DNA of 64,000 nucleotides from Peribacillus kribbensis DSM 17871 (GTDB taxonomy: Bacteria; Bacillota; Bacilli; Bacillales; DSM-1321): positions 122,551 through 186,550 of the forward strand of contig NZ_AUMQ01000029.1 in the NCBI RefSeq assembly GCF_000430765.1, in the 5' to 3' direction. Both the position numbers and the translations under genes were made by a program. Positions 9,701 to 19,265 of this stretch are shown in pieces. The notes beneath the pieces were generated by a model that was given only the letters and a program-made list of their open reading frames with translations, was not told where the DNA came from and did not search any database. Positions within the stretch are counted from its first letter, which is position 1, and every line of letters begins with the position of its first letter.

Positions 9701-11036
9701 GCTCGATGATTGTATCGTAGACAGCTGAAAGCCCCGTGGTTTCGACGTCAAACACCACATACGTATCCTCTGCTAGAAGCCGGTGCTGCGGATTATAGGC
9801 AATCGGCACCCCATCATTCACAAGGTTTGCTTCTAATCCATATAACACTTTAATATCATTCTTTTTGCCGGCATTGAACGCTTCCGGAAAGCTCTGGACA
9901 TTTGAATGATCCGTAATGGCGATGGCTCTGTGGCCCCATTTTTTTGCCTGGGCTACCAATGAACTTACTGAAGAAACGGCATCCATGGTGCTCATCGGTG
10001 AATGAAGATGGAGTTCGACCCGTTTTTGATCGTCAGGAGCCAAATCCGCCCGGCCTCTCGGTTTAATTTCATTTATATCATTTGCGATCATGACAAGATC
10101 CCGGACAAAGGTGTCATTTTGAATGCTTCCCTGCACCCTGACCCACATGCCTTTTTTAATTCTTGCAAGCTGTACGGCATCTTCTTTATCACGCGAGAAC
10201 ATCTTGACAAGAATGGAGCTTGTATAATCAGTAATTTTGAAGGTTAATAGTGTTCTGCCGCTGCGCAGCTCGCGGGTTTCTGCATCGAATACGTATCCTT
10301 CTGCAGCGACTCGTCTTTCTTCGTCTATGATTTGTTCGAGCCTGCGGAAATCGGCATCTTCTTTAATTCGGTAGCCGATTACAAGAGGGCCGTCCGCCGC
10401 CGCTCCGTCATCTTTCGCTTTTTCGCTTTCCTTCTTCTGCATTTCTACAAGGGCAGCGAGGCCTCTTTCTTGATCTTCTTTCTGTTTCTGCTCTATGAAA
10501 CGCTGATATTCTTTATTATCCTCTTCAGCAAGTACTTCTGGTTCGACAGAAAACACCGGAAAACCAATGGATTGATAAATATTGGAGATCATCCCGGAAT
10601 ATTTCCTTTTTAATTGGCCAGCCTCTGCATCATTTCTCGCCGAGATGAGGATTTTGTTTCCTGATAGCCTTGGCACCTGTTCATTAAGGAGTGACAGCAG
10701 TGCAGGGGAAATCCCATCGATTTCTTTGATGCAATTCGTCCAGTAATCCCTGACAAGTTCTTCTGTAACCTGAGGGTTTAGAACATTTATAGAAAATGAA
10801 ACTTTAGCAATATGGGCAAAAGCCTGCATCAGCTGAGCTGAAAACCTTGAATATATGCTGCATGGAATCATCTGTTCCAGCAGGAATGTAAAATGCCACC
10901 TTTGGGATTCTCTCTCCACAAACAGTTTTTCAATCTGTGCATTATAGAAATACTGCACAAACGCATCGTCGGTTAAATCCAGCTGCTGAAGCAAGAGCTG
11001 AAATCTTTCTTTTTTTGGATTAGGATGCTGATCCAT
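6711..11036 (-). CDS. polC: DNA polymerase III subunit alpha, Gram-positive PolC type
   Basis: The replicative polymerase of low-GC Gram-positives, with built-in 3'-5' proofreading. The 1441 residues match the usual length. Order: N-terminal domain, OB domain near 225-330, PHP domain starting HLHSPMST (343), a DnaQ-like exonuclease inserted at about 425-590 (DVETTG at 430-435), a zinc module (CPNC 916-919 and CPECG 941-945), and the catalytic core with PDIDLNFSG at 969-977. It has its own extended -10 promoter (11087-11095) and a strong terminator. In this gene order it follows proS, whose terminator separates them. Confidence 0.98.
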   Translation of the reverse strand: MDQHPNPKKERFQLLLQQLDLTDDAFVQYFYNAQIEKLFVERESQRWHFTFLLEQMIPCSIYSRFSAQLMQAFAHIAKVSFSINVLNPQVTEELVRDYWTNCIKEIDGISPALLSLLNEQVPRLSGNKILISARNDAEAGQLKRKYSGMISNIYQSIGFPVFSVEPEVLAEEDNKEYQRFIEQKQKEDQERGLAALVEMQKKESEKAKDDGAAADGPLVIGYRIKEDADFRRLEQIIDEERRVAAEGYVFDAETRELRSGRTLLTFKITDYTSSILVKMFSRDKEDAVQLARIKKGMWVRVQGSIQNDTFVRDLVMIANDINEIKPRGRADLAPDDQKRVELHLHSPMSTMDAVSSVSSLVAQAKKWGHRAIAITDHSNVQSFPEAFNAGKKNDIKVLYGLEANLVNDGVPIAYNPQHRLLAEDTYVVFDVETTGLSAVYDTIIELAAVKIKDGEIIDRFESFANPHHPLSATIIDLTGITDDMLVSAPEVGEVLTKFREWAEDSILVAHNASFDMGFLNVGYKKLNFGKAANPVIDTLELGRFLYPEMKNHRLNTLTKKFDIELTQHHRAIYDTEATGYLLLKMLKDSLEYEIEYHDQFNDHMGQGNAYQRSRPSHCTLMAVNETGLKNLFKLVSISHLEYFYRVPRIPRSVLQKHREGLIIGSGCDKGEVFEGMMQKSFEEVEEIAEFYDYLEIQPKEVYAHLIEMEYVRNEKSLENIIENIVKLGEKLEKPVVATGNVHYKDPEDKIYRKILVNSQGGANPLNRHKLPDVHFRTTDEMLQAFAFLGEEKAKEVVITNTNLIADKMENIKVIKDDLYTPKIEGAEDEMRKMSYDMARSIYGDELPEIVEARLEKELKSIIGHGFAVIYLISHKLVKKSLNDGYLVGSRGSVGSSLVATMTEITEVNPLPPHYVCPNCKHSEFFNDGSVGSGFDLPNKDCPECGTAFKKDGHDIPFETFLGFKGDKVPDIDLNFSGEYQPRAHNYTKELFGEEYVYRAGTIGTVAEKTAYGYVKGYASDNNLHIRNAEVDRLVAGCTGVKRTTGQHPGGIIVVPDYMDIFDFSPIQFPADDKTSEWRTTHFDFHSIHDNLLKLDILGHDDPTVIRMLQDLSGIDPKTIPTDDPEVMKIFSGPESLGVTEEQIMCKTGTLGIPEFGTKFVRQMLEDTKPTTFSELVQISGLSHGTDVWLGNAQELIHNSICNLSEVIGCRDDIMVYLIYQGLDPSLAFKIMESVRKGKGLSEEFEAEMRKNEVPEWYIDSCKKIKYMFPKAHAAAYVLMAVRIAYFKVHFPILYYAAYFTVRAEDFDIEAMTRGSQAIRAKIDEINQKGLDASTKEKNLLTVLELALEMCERGFNFKKIDLYKSHASEFIIEGNSLIPPFNSLPGLGTNVALNIVKAREEGEFLSKEDLQQRGKVSKTILEYLDKQGCLEALPDQNQLSLF

Positions 11037-11086
11037 TTACTTGTCCCTCACCACCATATAATCTTTTTTAATCAATAGCACAGGTA

Positions 11087-11095
11087 ATTATATCA
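11087..11095 (-). promoter_or_regulatory. polC: Predicted extended -10 promoter of polC
   Basis: TGATATAAT on the minus strand (-10 TATAAT at 11092-11087 with TG one base upstream), about 50 bp before the polC start. No good -35 hexamer is seen 17 bp upstream, which extended -10 promoters tolerate. Confidence 0.55.
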
Positions 11096-11170
11096 TATTT
11101 TCAATGAAGCCATTAAGCTGATTCGTTTGGTTTCGCCTGCCAAATAAACGCAATTTCACGTTATGTAAAA

Positions 11171-11198
11171 CAGAAAAAGACGCGGTTAGCGCCTTTTT
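11171..11198 (-). terminator. proS: Terminator after proS
   Basis: Minus strand 10-bp stem AAAAAGGCGC/GCGTCTTTTT with one G-U pair and a five-base loop. It starts 13 bp after the proS stop. The T run is partly inside the stem, so efficiency may be moderate. Confidence 0.7.
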
Positions 11199-11211
11199 CT
11201 TTCTGCGTATT

Positions 11212-12909
11212 TTAGCCTAGGGATTTTTTTAATTCTGAAAGAATGCCGGATTTTTCGATTTCAGCCACTTCACCCGTGCTTCTCACCTTCAATTCGACAA
11301 TGCCTTCTCCTGCTTTTTTGCCGACTGTAACTCTTACTGGAATTCCAATCAGATCAGAATCGGCAAATTTAACTCCCGGCCTTTCCTGGCGGTCGTCAAT
11401 CAGCACTTCTATTCCTGCCTTTTTCAAATCTTGATAGATTTCTTCAGAAAGCTCCCTTTGAAGGTCATCCTTCACATTAACAGGGATAATATGGACTTGG
11501 TATGGAGCAAGGTCTGCAGGCCATACCAGTCCTCTTTCATCATTGAACTGCTCAGCGACCGCAGCAAGTGTTCTTGATACGCCAATACCATAGCAGCCCA
11601 TAATCATGGACTGGCTGCGCCCGTTTTCATCAAGGAAGGATGCATCCATGGCTTCGCTGTATCTTGTACCCAGCTTAAATACATGCCCTACTTCAATTCC
11701 CTTGGCAAATTTAATGGTTCCATTGCCATCAGGTGAAAGATCGCCTTCCTGGATAAAGCGCAGGTCCTCATATCTTGAAACGGCAAAGTCACGCTCTGGA
11801 TTTACATTGACATAATGATAGTGCGTTTCATTTGCCCCGCATACACCATTTATAATGGAGTTTATACTGTGGTCGGCAACGATTTCTATATCCTTGATGC
11901 CAATCGGGCCTACAGATCCGATTTCAGCTCCGGCGATCTCGGCCGTTTCTTCAGCAGATGCAAGTTCAACAGAGCCTGCCTCAAATAGGTTTTTCAATTT
12001 TATATCATTGATTTCATAGTCTCCTCTTACCAGAACCAGGACAAACTGTTCATCCACTTTAAAGAGGAGAGACTTAATGCAGTTTTCAGGCTTTGTATTT
12101 AAGAACGCGGAAACTTCTTCAATGGATTTCTGGTTTTCAGTCAGTACCTTTTCAAGCTCCCTGGCAACTTCTCCTGATTTTTCATAGGAAGCTATGACTG
12201 GCGCCATTTCAACATTGGCTGCATAATCAGAGGAATCTGAGTAGGCAATCGTATCTTCCCCGATATCGGACAGTACCATAAACTCATGTGTATCCTTTCC
12301 TCCCATAGCACCCGAGTCTGCGATGACTGCCCGGAAGTTTAGGCTGCACCGGCGGAAGACAGCAGAATAGGCATCATACATCTTCTGATACACATCATCT
12401 AGGCTTTCTGCATTAGAATGGAAAGAGTAAGCATCCTTCATGATGAATTCTCTTCCTCTTAATAAGCCGAACCGCGGTCTTTTTTCATCCCTGAATTTCG
12501 TCTGTATTTGATACAGGGCGAGGGGAAGGCGCTTATAGGATTTCACTTCATCCCGGATTAAGCTTGTGATGACTTCTTCATGAGTCGCACCGAGGGCAAA
12601 CTCCCTCTCGTTGCGGTCTCTCAGTCTCATTAGCTCCGGTCCATATGTATACCAGCGGCCAGATTCCTGCCATAGCTCTGCCTGCTGAAGAGCCGGCATG
12701 AGAAGTTCAACTGCTCCTGCATGGTCCATTTCTTCCCGGATGATCGTCTCGATTTTCTGCAGTACACGTCTTGCCAGCGGCAGATAGCTGTATACGCCGC
12801 TTGAATTCTGTCTGATAAATCCGGCCCTGAGCAGCAGCTGATGGCTTTTGGTGTCTGCGTCAGCAGGAACTTCCCTAAGGGTCGGGATCAAGGTCATACT
12901 TTGTTTCAT
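11212..12909 (-). CDS. proS: Prolyl-tRNA synthetase (bacterial type, with editing domain)
   Basis: Charges tRNA-Pro and edits mischarged Ala-tRNA-Pro. The 565 residues are the bacterial ProS length. Class II motif 2 is [19 protein letters not shown] near 136-155, a YbaK-like editing (INS) insertion spans about 230-390, and motif 3 is [17 protein letters not shown] near 440. The anticodon-binding domain with [15 protein letters not shown] closes the protein. It follows rasP after 136 bp containing a hairpin. I looked for a T-box (the complement of AGGGTGGNACCGCG) upstream and found none. Confidence 0.98.
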   Translation of the reverse strand: MKQSMTLIPTLREVPADADTKSHQLLLRAGFIRQNSSGVYSYLPLARRVLQKIETIIREEMDHAGAVELLMPALQQAELWQESGRWYTYGPELMRLRDRNEREFALGATHEEVITSLIRDEVKSYKRLPLALYQIQTKFRDEKRPRFGLLRGREFIMKDAYSFHSNAESLDDVYQKMYDAYSAVFRRCSLNFRAVIADSGAMGGKDTHEFMVLSDIGEDTIAYSDSSDYAANVEMAPVIASYEKSGEVARELEKVLTENQKSIEEVSAFLNTKPENCIKSLLFKVDEQFVLVLVRGDYEINDIKLKNLFEAGSVELASAEETAEIAGAEIGSVGPIGIKDIEIVADHSINSIINGVCGANETHYHYVNVNPERDFAVSRYEDLRFIQEGDLSPDGNGTIKFAKGIEVGHVFKLGTRYSEAMDASFLDENGRSQSMIMGCYGIGVSRTLAAVAEQFNDERGLVWPADLAPYQVHIIPVNVKDDLQRELSEEIYQDLKKAGIEVLIDDRQERPGVKFADSDLIGIPVRVTVGKKAGEGIVELKVRSTGEVAEIEKSGILSELKKSLG

Positions 12910-12934
12910 CTATTCGCACCTCATCTAAAAGCTT

Positions 12935-12979
12935 TTAGCAAAATAATGAGCAGAGGCTGGGAATGCATCCCGCCTCTGC
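12935..12979 (-). terminator. Hairpin, possible terminator between rasP and proS
   Basis: Minus strand stem GCAGAGGC/GCCTCTGC (12979-12972 with 12957-12950) continued inward by GGGA/TCCC, followed by TCATTATTTTG, a weak T tract. It could be a leaky terminator that still lets the operon reach proS. Confidence 0.5.
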
Positions 12980-13045
12980 CCTCAATTATTCTATCATGGT
13001 TTTTCAATATGTTCTATGTTTGTATCTCTTTTCAGATATCGCTTT

Positions 13046-14329
13046 TTATAAGAAGAACCTTTGAATATCATTCCAGGTTACAACAAGCATCAGCAGCATG
13101 AGAAGAGCAAAACCGATAAAATGGACGATTCCTTCCTTCTGCCGGTCAAGCGGCTTTCCTCTGACAGCTTCCACTGCGAAAAACAACAGCCTTCCGCCAT
13201 CCAATGCCGGAATCGGAAGCAGGTTCATGATCCCCAGGTTGATACTGAGCACCGCTGCCCATTTCAGAAGATAAATCACTCCGGATTTAGCTACTTCCTC
13301 TGTAGATTTATAAATTCCAACCGGTCCTGACAAGGCATCGATAGAAAATTTCCCGGTTACAAGCTGACCGAGCATCGAGCCAATCTTCGTGGTCCAGAAA
13401 TATGTTTCAGTAAATCCGGAAGCAGCCACCTTTCCAGGAGACTTCTCAACAGGAGGATAGACCCCTATCACACCGACCTTTTTCTTATCTCGTTCAATTT
13501 CCTTCGGAGTCACCGGTATCTCAAGTGTCTTGCCATTCCTATCTACGATAAACACGATTTCCTTGCCTGGATTTTTTTGAATGGTTTCCTGTATGTCTGT
13601 CCAGTCCGAGATTTCGTTGCCATCAATTGACTGCACCAGGTCCCCTTTTTTCAGCCCTGAAGAGACCGCTGAACCATCCTTCGTAAGGGTACCGAGTTTA
13701 GGGTCATCCACCAGAATCCCTTGGAAAGCACCTATGATCCAGAATAGGACGATAGCGAGGATAAAATTCATCATGGGTCCTGCAAATATCGCCATGGCTC
13801 GCTTTCCCAGGGACTTTGAGCCAAACTGCCTGTCATAAGGGACAATCTGGTTTTCTACCCCGTCTTCTACAAGCATGGCTTCTGGATGGACTGAAAAAGT
13901 CTGGATTGACTCATCCTCCTCCTCATCCCCATATCCTCGAATGATCAGGTCATGTTCCAGGTCAGAGCTTTCCACCTCTATGACCTTAATGTCGGGATAT
14001 TTATCCCTGTTGTTTAAGATGATTTTGCTGACTAAACCTTCGCCGTTAAACAGCAGGCCGACACGATACCCAGGCTTTATTTCAGTAAGGTCCATATCTT
14101 CTCCAGCCATTTTTACGTATCCGCCGATTGGAAGGAGACGTATGGTATAGAGTGTTTCATTCCTCTTCATAGAAAAGACTTTCGGGCCTATACCTATGGC
14201 AAATTCCCGGCAGAGGATCCCGGCCCGCTTTGCAAAGAACAAATGGCCAAGCTCATGAAAAAACACCAGAGCACCAAATATCAGAATGAAGGCAATCACT
14301 GTCTGCAATGTCTGCACTTGTTCAACCAC
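13046..14329 (-). CDS. rasP: Site-2 intramembrane zinc metalloprotease RasP (RseP family)
   Basis: Membrane protease of the M50 family. In B. subtilis RasP completes cleavage of the anti-sigma factor RsiW, degrades FtsL and clears signal-peptide remnants. The zinc motif HELGH is at residues 25-29 in the first transmembrane segment. A PDZ-type domain lies at about 215-285, and the third zinc ligand motif NLLPIPALDGGRL sits near 375 between C-terminal membrane segments. At 427 residues it is full length. It follows dxr after 8 bp and is part of the uppS-cdsA-dxr-rasP-proS series. Confidence 0.96.
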   Translation of the reverse strand: MVEQVQTLQTVIAFILIFGALVFFHELGHLFFAKRAGILCREFAIGIGPKVFSMKRNETLYTIRLLPIGGYVKMAGEDMDLTEIKPGYRVGLLFNGEGLVSKIILNNRDKYPDIKVIEVESSDLEHDLIIRGYGDEEEDESIQTFSVHPEAMLVEDGVENQIVPYDRQFGSKSLGKRAMAIFAGPMMNFILAIVLFWIIGAFQGILVDDPKLGTLTKDGSAVSSGLKKGDLVQSIDGNEISDWTDIQETIQKNPGKEIVFIVDRNGKTLEIPVTPKEIERDKKKVGVIGVYPPVEKSPGKVAASGFTETYFWTTKIGSMLGQLVTGKFSIDALSGPVGIYKSTEEVAKSGVIYLLKWAAVLSINLGIMNLLPIPALDGGRLLFFAVEAVRGKPLDRQKEGIVHFIGFALLMLLMLVVTWNDIQRFFL

Positions 14330-14337
14330 CTTTTTAT

Positions 14338-15483
14338 TTAAATAGAGCGGACAAACTCCCTGGTTTCAGTATCTACTTCCCTAATTAAATCCAAACCGGG
14401 GTTTTCCGTTTTAGAATGCCTTTTTAATGCTTTTTCAATCATTCTTTCTATATCCAAGAAATCTGCGTGCCCAGATAGAAAGCGGGAAACTGCTTCTTCG
14501 TTGGCTGCATTTAAAACCGTCGTCATGGTCCCGCCTGCAACGCCTGCTTCATAGGCATATCTAAGGCAGGGAAATCTTTCAAAATCCATCTCTTTGAAGT
14601 TCAGCCGTCCTATTTCTGCAAGATTTAATCTATTTGCCTTTGGAAAAGGAATTCTCTCCGGATATGTGAGTGCATATTGAATGGGTACTCTCATGTCGGG
14701 AGTTCCGAGCTGGGCAATGATTGATGAGTCATGGAACTCTATCATGGAATGAATGATGCTCTCCCTATGCTGAAGCACCTTTATTTGGTCATAAGGAAGG
14801 CCAAACAGCCAATGAGCTTCAATTACTTCAAGCCCCTTGTTCATCATGGTAGCCGAATCGATCGTAATTTTGGCTCCCATAGACCAGTTGGGATGATTCA
14901 AGGCATCCTCAACGGTTACCCCCTCCAGCTCGTCTCTCGTGCGGTCCCTAAAGCTTCCGCCAGAAGCAGTAATAATCAGGTTTTCAATGCTTTTCTCCTG
15001 TTCACCCTGCAGAGCCTGAAAGATGGCAGAATGCTCACTGTCCACCGGAAGCAGCCTTACACCTGCATCATTGGCAGCTTTCATAACCAGGTGTCCGGCG
15101 GTTACAAGTGTTTCCTTATTGGCTATGGCGATATCTTTTCCTGCTTCAATTGCCTGAAGGGTAGGATATAACCCCACACTGCCCAGAACTGCATTCACGA
15201 CAATATCGGTCTTTTCATGGCAGGCAGCTTCCACAAGCCCCTCCTCCGAATAAGAAAACGCGATTTCTTCTCCGGCGAATTCCCGCCTAAGTGATTCACA
15301 GTCTTCCTTTGACTGTACTGAAACAAATTCGGGAGTAAATTCCTTAATAAACTTCCTTGTCAAACCAAGGTTTTTGCCTGCTGACATCGCAGTCAGCACA
15401 AACTTATCGGGATTCATGCGGATAATATCAAGCGTCTGCGTCCCGATTGAGCCTGTTGCACCTAAAAGGCTTATATACTTCAA
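14338..15483 (-). CDS. dxr: 1-deoxy-D-xylulose 5-phosphate reductoisomerase
   Basis: Second enzyme of the MEP isoprenoid pathway; makes MEP from DXP with NADPH. I set the start at TTG 15483, nine bases after AGGAG. This gives 381 residues starting [13 protein letters not shown], the NADPH-binding loop; an upstream alternative would add nine residues that homologues lack. Substrate and metal motifs are [19 protein letters not shown] and [23 protein letters not shown] (the latter spans about 205-227). It lies between cdsA and rasP, so undecaprenyl phosphate supply (dxr, uppS) and phospholipid synthesis are grouped. Confidence 0.96.
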   Translation of the reverse strand: MKYISLLGATGSIGTQTLDIIRMNPDKFVLTAMSAGKNLGLTRKFIKEFTPEFVSVQSKEDCESLRREFAGEEIAFSYSEEGLVEAACHEKTDIVVNAVLGSVGLYPTLQAIEAGKDIAIANKETLVTAGHLVMKAANDAGVRLLPVDSEHSAIFQALQGEQEKSIENLIITASGGSFRDRTRDELEGVTVEDALNHPNWSMGAKITIDSATMMNKGLEVIEAHWLFGLPYDQIKVLQHRESIIHSMIEFHDSSIIAQLGTPDMRVPIQYALTYPERIPFPKANRLNLAEIGRLNFKEMDFERFPCLRYAYEAGVAGGTMTTVLNAANEEAVSRFLSGHADFLDIERMIEKALKRHSKTENPGLDLIREVDTETREFVRSI

Positions 15484-15519
15484 CCATCTCAACTCCTGTA
15501 GATAAAACAAAGATCAATA

Positions 15520-16308
15520 TTATATCAAGTGCAGTAAATGAAGAATGGGAAGGACAAATATCAGGCTGTCCAGCCGGTCCAATATCCCTCCGTGGCCTGG
15601 CAGGATATTGCCTGAGTCCTTTACACCATAACGCCTTTTATAGGCTGACTGAACCAAATCCCCAATTTGTCCGAATACAGAGATAAATATGGCGATGGCA
15701 GCAAGCTTCCCTATGGTTTCCTGCATGTCGGCAGCAAAATAAAAGATGACCGCCACCAAGATTCCGCAGATTATTCCCCCGACTGCACCTTCTATGGTTT
15801 TATTCGGGCTGATTTCGGGCCACAGCTTCCGCCTTCCAAGGGCACGTCCCACAAAATATGCCCCTGAATCGGTTGCCCAGATCACGAATAAAGCAAAAAA
15901 GATATACACCAGTCCCATTTCCCGGGTCTGGTAAAAGTAGAAAAATCCCATCCCTACATACAGGACGGCTAACATCATAAAACCAGCATCATCAAATGTG
16001 TACTTATTTTTGGTTATGACTGTAAATGTCAATAGCAGAAGCACCAGCAATAAGATTATTTCAAATTTTGAATAGTTTATATCCTTCAATGTATCGTACG
16101 CAGAAGGAGGGAGCAGCACTACCCACAGGCCTGCAAAAGAAAGCAGCGCCGGGATGCTGACAACCGAGAGCTTCCTCATTTTCAAAAGCTCATATAAACC
16201 AATCGTTCCTAGCAAATAGGTAATCAGCAGCAGCGGCCACCCGCCCCAAATCACGATGGGCAGAAAAATGGCTGCAGCCACAACCCCTGTAATAATCCTC
16301 TGTCTCAT
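15520..16308 (-). CDS. cdsA: Phosphatidate cytidylyltransferase CdsA
   Basis: Makes CDP-diacylglycerol from phosphatidic acid and CTP at the membrane. The true start is ATG 16308 (MRQRIITGVVAAAIF) behind AAGGTGAGGG, giving 262 residues. The open frame runs 66 codons further upstream, but those codons are the structured repeat at 16326-16576. Several membrane segments are visible, and the family signature GHGGILDRLDSL lies near the C-terminus after YKRRYGVKDSGN. The repeat cluster replaces the short spacer usual between uppS and cdsA. Confidence 0.96.
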   Translation of the reverse strand: MRQRIITGVVAAAIFLPIVIWGGWPLLLITYLLGTIGLYELLKMRKLSVVSIPALLSFAGLWVVLLPPSAYDTLKDINYSKFEIILLLVLLLLTFTVITKNKYTFDDAGFMMLAVLYVGMGFFYFYQTREMGLVYIFFALFVIWATDSGAYFVGRALGRRKLWPEISPNKTIEGAVGGIICGILVAVIFYFAADMQETIGKLAAIAIFISVFGQIGDLVQSAYKRRYGVKDSGNILPGHGGILDRLDSLIFVLPILHLLHLI

Positions 16309-16325
16309 AAAACCCTCACCTTCAT

Positions 16326-16447
16326 AGAAAAACGGAGGTATCCCGTTTTGCCCCGACAAGCACAAGACAGACGGGCCGTGGGAAGCGTTCTTTCTTCCCA
16401 TGGATCGGCTGGCTTGTGACTCGAGGGGCAGGATACCGGAGTTAGAC
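16326..16447 (+). repeat. Structured intergenic repeat, copy C
   Basis: A compact variant with one long outer stem instead of two: GGTATCC plus TGCCCC (16337-16343, 16349-16354) pairs with GGGGCA plus GGATACC (16425-16437). Inner stems are CACAAG/CTTGTG (16361-16366 with 16413-16418), where copies A and F have CATAAG/CTTATG, and CCGTGGGAAG/CTTCCCATGG (16376-16385 with 16394-16403). TGACTCGAGG lies right of the core as in A and F. Confidence 0.8.
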
Positions 16448-16452
16448 AATTT

Positions 16453-16576
16453 AGAAAAGCGGAAGTGCCTTGGTCTGACCCCTTTGCCACAAGACAAGCA
16501 GACCATGGGAAACGGGTTTCCTTCCCGTGGACGGTTTGGCTTGTGGCATGTGGGGTCAAGGCACTGCAGCTGGACA
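16453..16576 (+). repeat. Structured intergenic repeat, copy D
   Basis: Same design as copy C with different bases: AGTGCCTTG and TGACCCC (16464-16472, 16476-16482) pair with GGGGTCA and CAAGGCACT (16552-16565). Inner stems are CCACAAG/CTTGTGG (16487-16493 with 16540-16546) and CCATGGGAA/TTCCCGTGG (16503-16511 with 16522-16530). The ACTCGAG stretch has diverged here. Confidence 0.8.
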
Positions 16577-16578
16577 AA

Positions 16579-16641
16579 TAGAAAAACGGAGGTATCCCGT
16601 TTTGCCCCGATTACGGTGGCAGGATACTGGAGTTAGTCATT
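16579..16641 (+). repeat. Structured repeat copy E, core deleted
   Basis: The first roughly 33 bases repeat the start of copy C exactly, including GGTATCCCGTTTTGCCCCGA. They are followed almost at once by the right end GGCAGGATAC and GGAGTTAG. The central hairpin is missing, leaving a short hairpin made of the outer stem only. Confidence 0.75.
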
Positions 16642-16694
16642 TTCGCTGCCCTTCGGAGGCCATGCAGGCGCTCCAGCTGCGTAAATGAGGTCTG

Positions 16695-17471
16695 TCACAC
16701 TCCGCCGTATCTTCTGGACCGTTTTTGAAAATCAAAGACAGCCTGAAGCAAATGCTCTTCACTAAAGTCTGGCCAATATACGTCAGTGAACCATAATTCC
16801 GTATAGGCAAGCTGCCAGAGCATAAAGTTACTGAGCCTGATTTCCCCGCTGGTCCGGATCAGCAGATCCGGTTCAGGAAGGCCATCGGTCATCAAATAAT
16901 TGGAAAACAGCTGTTCATCCAGCTGATTTTCATCTATTATACCATTCTTGATATCTTTGAAGACCTCTTTCATTGCCAGCATGATTTCAGCACGGCTGCC
17001 ATAATTCAATGCAAAGTTTAAAATCATCCCGGTATTTTCACTGGTATCTCTTATTGCTTTTTCTACCGCATTAAGGGTATGTTTCGGAATAGCTTCCTTT
17101 TGGCCGATCATCTGAACCTTTACGTTTTCTTCGATCAGCTCAGGAAGAAAGGTACCCAAAAACTCTTCCGGCAGTTTCATGAGATAATCGACTTCAAGCT
17201 GCGGTCTTTTCCAATTTTCAGTGGAAAAGGCATAGACAGTCAATGTTTTGATCCCAAGATTGCTCGCCAGCTTCGTAATTTTTTTTACGACCTTCATTCC
17301 CTCATGGTGTCCAGCAATGCGCGGCAGGGCCCTTTTCTTTGCCCATCTTCCATTGCCGTCCATGATGATGGCAACATGATCCGGCACAGGCAGCTTCTTT
17401 AAATCAGCTATCTTGTCCGCTATATTTATAGAATCACTTTTATTTTTCCAGCGTTTTAAAAACATTTCCAT
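16695..17471 (-). CDS. uppS: Isoprenyl transferase / undecaprenyl diphosphate synthase
   Basis: Cis-prenyltransferase making the C55 lipid carrier for peptidoglycan and teichoic acid synthesis. The 258 residues contain the catalytic IIMDGNGRWAKKRALPRIAGH block near 35-55, then TVYAFSTENWKRP near 83-96 and the C-terminal DLLIRTSGEIRLSNFMLWQ segment that closes the active site. The start at 17471 has GGGGGAT upstream; Met3 is a possible alternative. A repeat cluster separates it from cdsA and a 395-bp gap from frr. Confidence 0.95.
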   Translation of the reverse strand: MEMFLKRWKNKSDSINIADKIADLKKLPVPDHVAIIMDGNGRWAKKRALPRIAGHHEGMKVVKKITKLASNLGIKTLTVYAFSTENWKRPQLEVDYLMKLPEEFLGTFLPELIEENVKVQMIGQKEAIPKHTLNAVEKAIRDTSENTGMILNFALNYGSRAEIMLAMKEVFKDIKNGIIDENQLDEQLFSNYLMTDGLPEPDLLIRTSGEIRLSNFMLWQLAYTELWFTDVYWPDFSEEHLLQAVFDFQKRSRRYGGV

Positions 17472-17615
17472 CCTAAGTATCCCCCATTGAATTAACTCCT
17501 AATATGTTGCCGGCAGAGTAATTTCAATATGTATTCACTTATAAAAATTTTTTTACTTCTGCTATATCGGCTGCCCTTGATTAGTAATGCGAGCCGGAAT
17601 TTTTATAAGCCTGTG

Positions 17616-17643
17616 TCATTTTGGAGAAAGCCTTCCAAAATGA
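17616..17643. repeat. 10-bp inverted repeat upstream of uppS
   Basis: TCATTTTGGA (17616-17625) and TCCAAAATGA (17634-17643) are exact inverted copies around an 8-base loop. There is no T tract on either strand, so this is not a standard terminator. It could be an operator or an RNA hairpin in a long uppS leader. Confidence 0.55.
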
Positions 17644-17815
17644 ATCTACTTAATAATATCAAAAAAACGCAGAAACTCCTATTATTAAAGGAAAAATGAT
17701 TTTACCAGCGAGGGGGCAGCCTGATCCAGCCGGTCCCCATGAAGACGGCCAGGTTACAATTATTTTATACAAAGCAGCTGTCTGCTTAGAACTACCCGTG
17801 AAAAATAAAGCGGCT

Positions 17816-17846
17816 AAAAAAAAATCCCCTCTGACAGGGGCAGTTT
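17816..17846 (-). terminator. frr: Terminator after frr
   Basis: Minus strand stem CCCCT/AGGGG (17840-17836 with 17830-17826) with flanking A-T pairs, followed by nine T (17824-17816). The plus strand also has a T run on the other side. Confidence 0.85.
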
Positions 17847-17866
17847 TTTACTATAATGGATGTAGA

Positions 17867-18424
17867 TTAAACGTCCAGGATTTCTTTTTCTTTATCCTTG
17901 GTGATCGTATCAACCTTTGCGATGTAAGAATCCGTTGTTTTTTGGATATCATCGGAATATCTTCTCAGTTCATCCTCTGTGATCTCACCATTCTTCTCTA
18001 ATTTCTTAAGATCGTCATTGGCATCACGGCGAATATTCCGTACAGCAATTTTCGCTTCCTCTGATTCTTTTCTTACCTGTTTTACAAGCTCTTTACGGCG
18101 TTCTTCAGTAAGAGCAGGTATCATCAGTCGAATAACAGAACCATCATTGGTTGGGTTAAGGCCCAGGTCAGACTTAAGGATCGCCTTTTCGATTTCAGAA
18201 AGTACTGTTTTGTCATATGGCTGTATCACTAATAAACGTGCTTCTGGGACAGATATTCCCGCAAGCTGGTTCACTGGTGTTGGCGCGCCGTAATAATCAA
18301 CTGTGATCCGGTCAAGCAGAGCAGCGTTTGCCCTTCCTGCGCGAATGCTGGCAAGTGCACGGCTATAAGCACTGATTGCCTTATCCATTCTTTCTGTTGC
18401 ATTTGCAGTTACTTGTTTTGGCAT
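17867..18424 (-). CDS. frr: Ribosome recycling factor
   Basis: Splits post-termination ribosomes together with EF-G. The 185 residues are the family length and begin [16 protein letters not shown]. Signature stretches are [29 protein letters not shown] and the C-terminal helix [20 protein letters not shown]. It starts 3 bp after the pyrH stop, so both are one transcript ended by the terminator at 17816-17846. Confidence 0.97.
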   Translation of the reverse strand: MPKQVTANATERMDKAISAYSRALASIRAGRANAALLDRITVDYYGAPTPVNQLAGISVPEARLLVIQPYDKTVLSEIEKAILKSDLGLNPTNDGSVIRLMIPALTEERRKELVKQVRKESEEAKIAVRNIRRDANDDLKKLEKNGEITEDELRRYSDDIQKTTDSYIAKVDTITKDKEKEILDV

Positions 18425-18427
18425 TTT

Positions 18428-19150
18428 TTATTTCCCCCTTACGATTGTTCCGATATTTTCGCCCATAACGGCCCGTTTAATGTTTCCTTTTTCCATAATA
18501 GAAAACACGATTAAAGGAATATCGTTATCCATGCATAAAGATGATGCTGTCGAGTCCATCACTGCCAGACCTTCCTTTAGTACATCAAGATAAGAAAGTT
18601 CTTCATATTTCACGGCATTTTCATCCTTAAGAGGATCTGCGTTATAGACTCCATCCACATTGTTTTTGGCCATTAGAATCACTTCGGCTTCGATTTCCGC
18701 GGCTCTCAGTGCAGCAGTTGTGTCAGTGGAGAAATAAGGATTCCCTGTTCCAGCAGCAAAGATTACTACCCGCTTCTTTTCCAGGTGTCTGATCGCACGT
18801 CTTCTAATATAAGGTTCCGCAACTTGTCTCATTTCAATGGATGTTTGGACCCTTGTCTCAATGCCCTGATTTTCAAGACTGTCCTGCAGGGCCAATGAGT
18901 TCATTACGGTTGCGAGCATGCCCATGTAATCGGCTGTCGCTCTGTCCATACCCATTTCACTGCCTATTTTGCCGCGCCAGATATTACCTCCGCCGACAAC
19001 TACCGCTACCTCAACATCAAGCTCGGCGATTTCTTTCACCTGTTCAGATACAGATTTAATCACTTCAGGATCCAGGCCAAAGCCAAGATTTCCTGCTAAA
19101 GCCTCACCGCTAAGTTTTAATACGACACGTTTATATTTTGCGCTGCTCAT
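18428..19150 (-). CDS. pyrH: Uridylate kinase (UMP kinase)
   Basis: Phosphorylates UMP to UDP; hexameric, amino acid kinase fold. I use ATG 19150, five bases after GGAGG, giving 240 residues as in B. subtilis; a TTG four codons upstream is the alternative. Motifs are [12 protein letters not shown] at the N-terminus, [10 protein letters not shown] near 55, the [20 protein letters not shown] segment near 130 and the [15 protein letters not shown] motif. It is followed after 3 bp by frr. Confidence 0.97.
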   Translation of the reverse strand: MSSAKYKRVVLKLSGEALAGNLGFGLDPEVIKSVSEQVKEIAELDVEVAVVVGGGNIWRGKIGSEMGMDRATADYMGMLATVMNSLALQDSLENQGIETRVQTSIEMRQVAEPYIRRRAIRHLEKKRVVIFAAGTGNPYFSTDTTAALRAAEIEAEVILMAKNNVDGVYNADPLKDENAVKYEELSYLDVLKEGLAVMDSTASSLCMDNDIPLIVFSIMEKGNIKRAVMGENIGTIVRGK

Positions 19151-19204
19151 AAAAACCTCCAACTATGTAAAATCTGCTTCTGCTCAGGACTAAACAAAGA
19201 TTTT

Positions 19205-19236
19205 AAAAATAGGGAACACGAAGTGTCCCCTATTTT
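19205..19236 (-). terminator. tsf: Terminator after tsf
   Basis: Minus strand 14-bp stem beginning AAAATAGGGGACAC with a TTC loop and one G-U pair, ending in a run of five T. It lies about 30 bp after the tsf stop and before pyrH. Confidence 0.8.
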
Positions 19237-19265
19237 ACATCCTCATGCTCTAAAATCCGAGAATA

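Larger units (their letters stand above)
16309..16694. other. 386-bp intergenic region uppS-cdsA
   Basis: Filled by two full copies (C, D) and one core-less copy (E) of the structured repeat, followed by about 50 bp without recognisable signals. No terminator with a T tract is seen, so transcripts from uppS may read through and carry the folded repeats into the cdsA mRNA. Open frames in this stretch are repeat-derived. Confidence 0.8.
17472..17866. other. 395-bp intergenic region frr-uppS
   Basis: Holds the frr terminator (17816-17846) and a perfect 10-bp inverted repeat at 17616-17643. It also has a weak possible uppS promoter: TTGAAA, 17 bp, TATTAG on the minus strand at about 17526-17498. 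I see no gene here. Confidence 0.6.

Noticed and set aside
12910-13045. T-box riboswitch in front of proS
   Set aside because: No T-box sequence (AGGGTGGNACCGCG or its complement) is present, and the region is only 136 bp; it holds a simple hairpin.
16309-16506. An open frame extending cdsA upstream by 66 codons
   Set aside because: The extra codons are the structured repeat at 16326-16576; the ATG at 16308 has a ribosome binding site and matches CdsA N-termini.
17560-17575. GCCGATAT on the minus strand upstream of uppS, resembling a SigD -10 element
   Set aside because: There is no TAAA -35 element at the required 14-16 bp distance, and uppS is not a motility gene.
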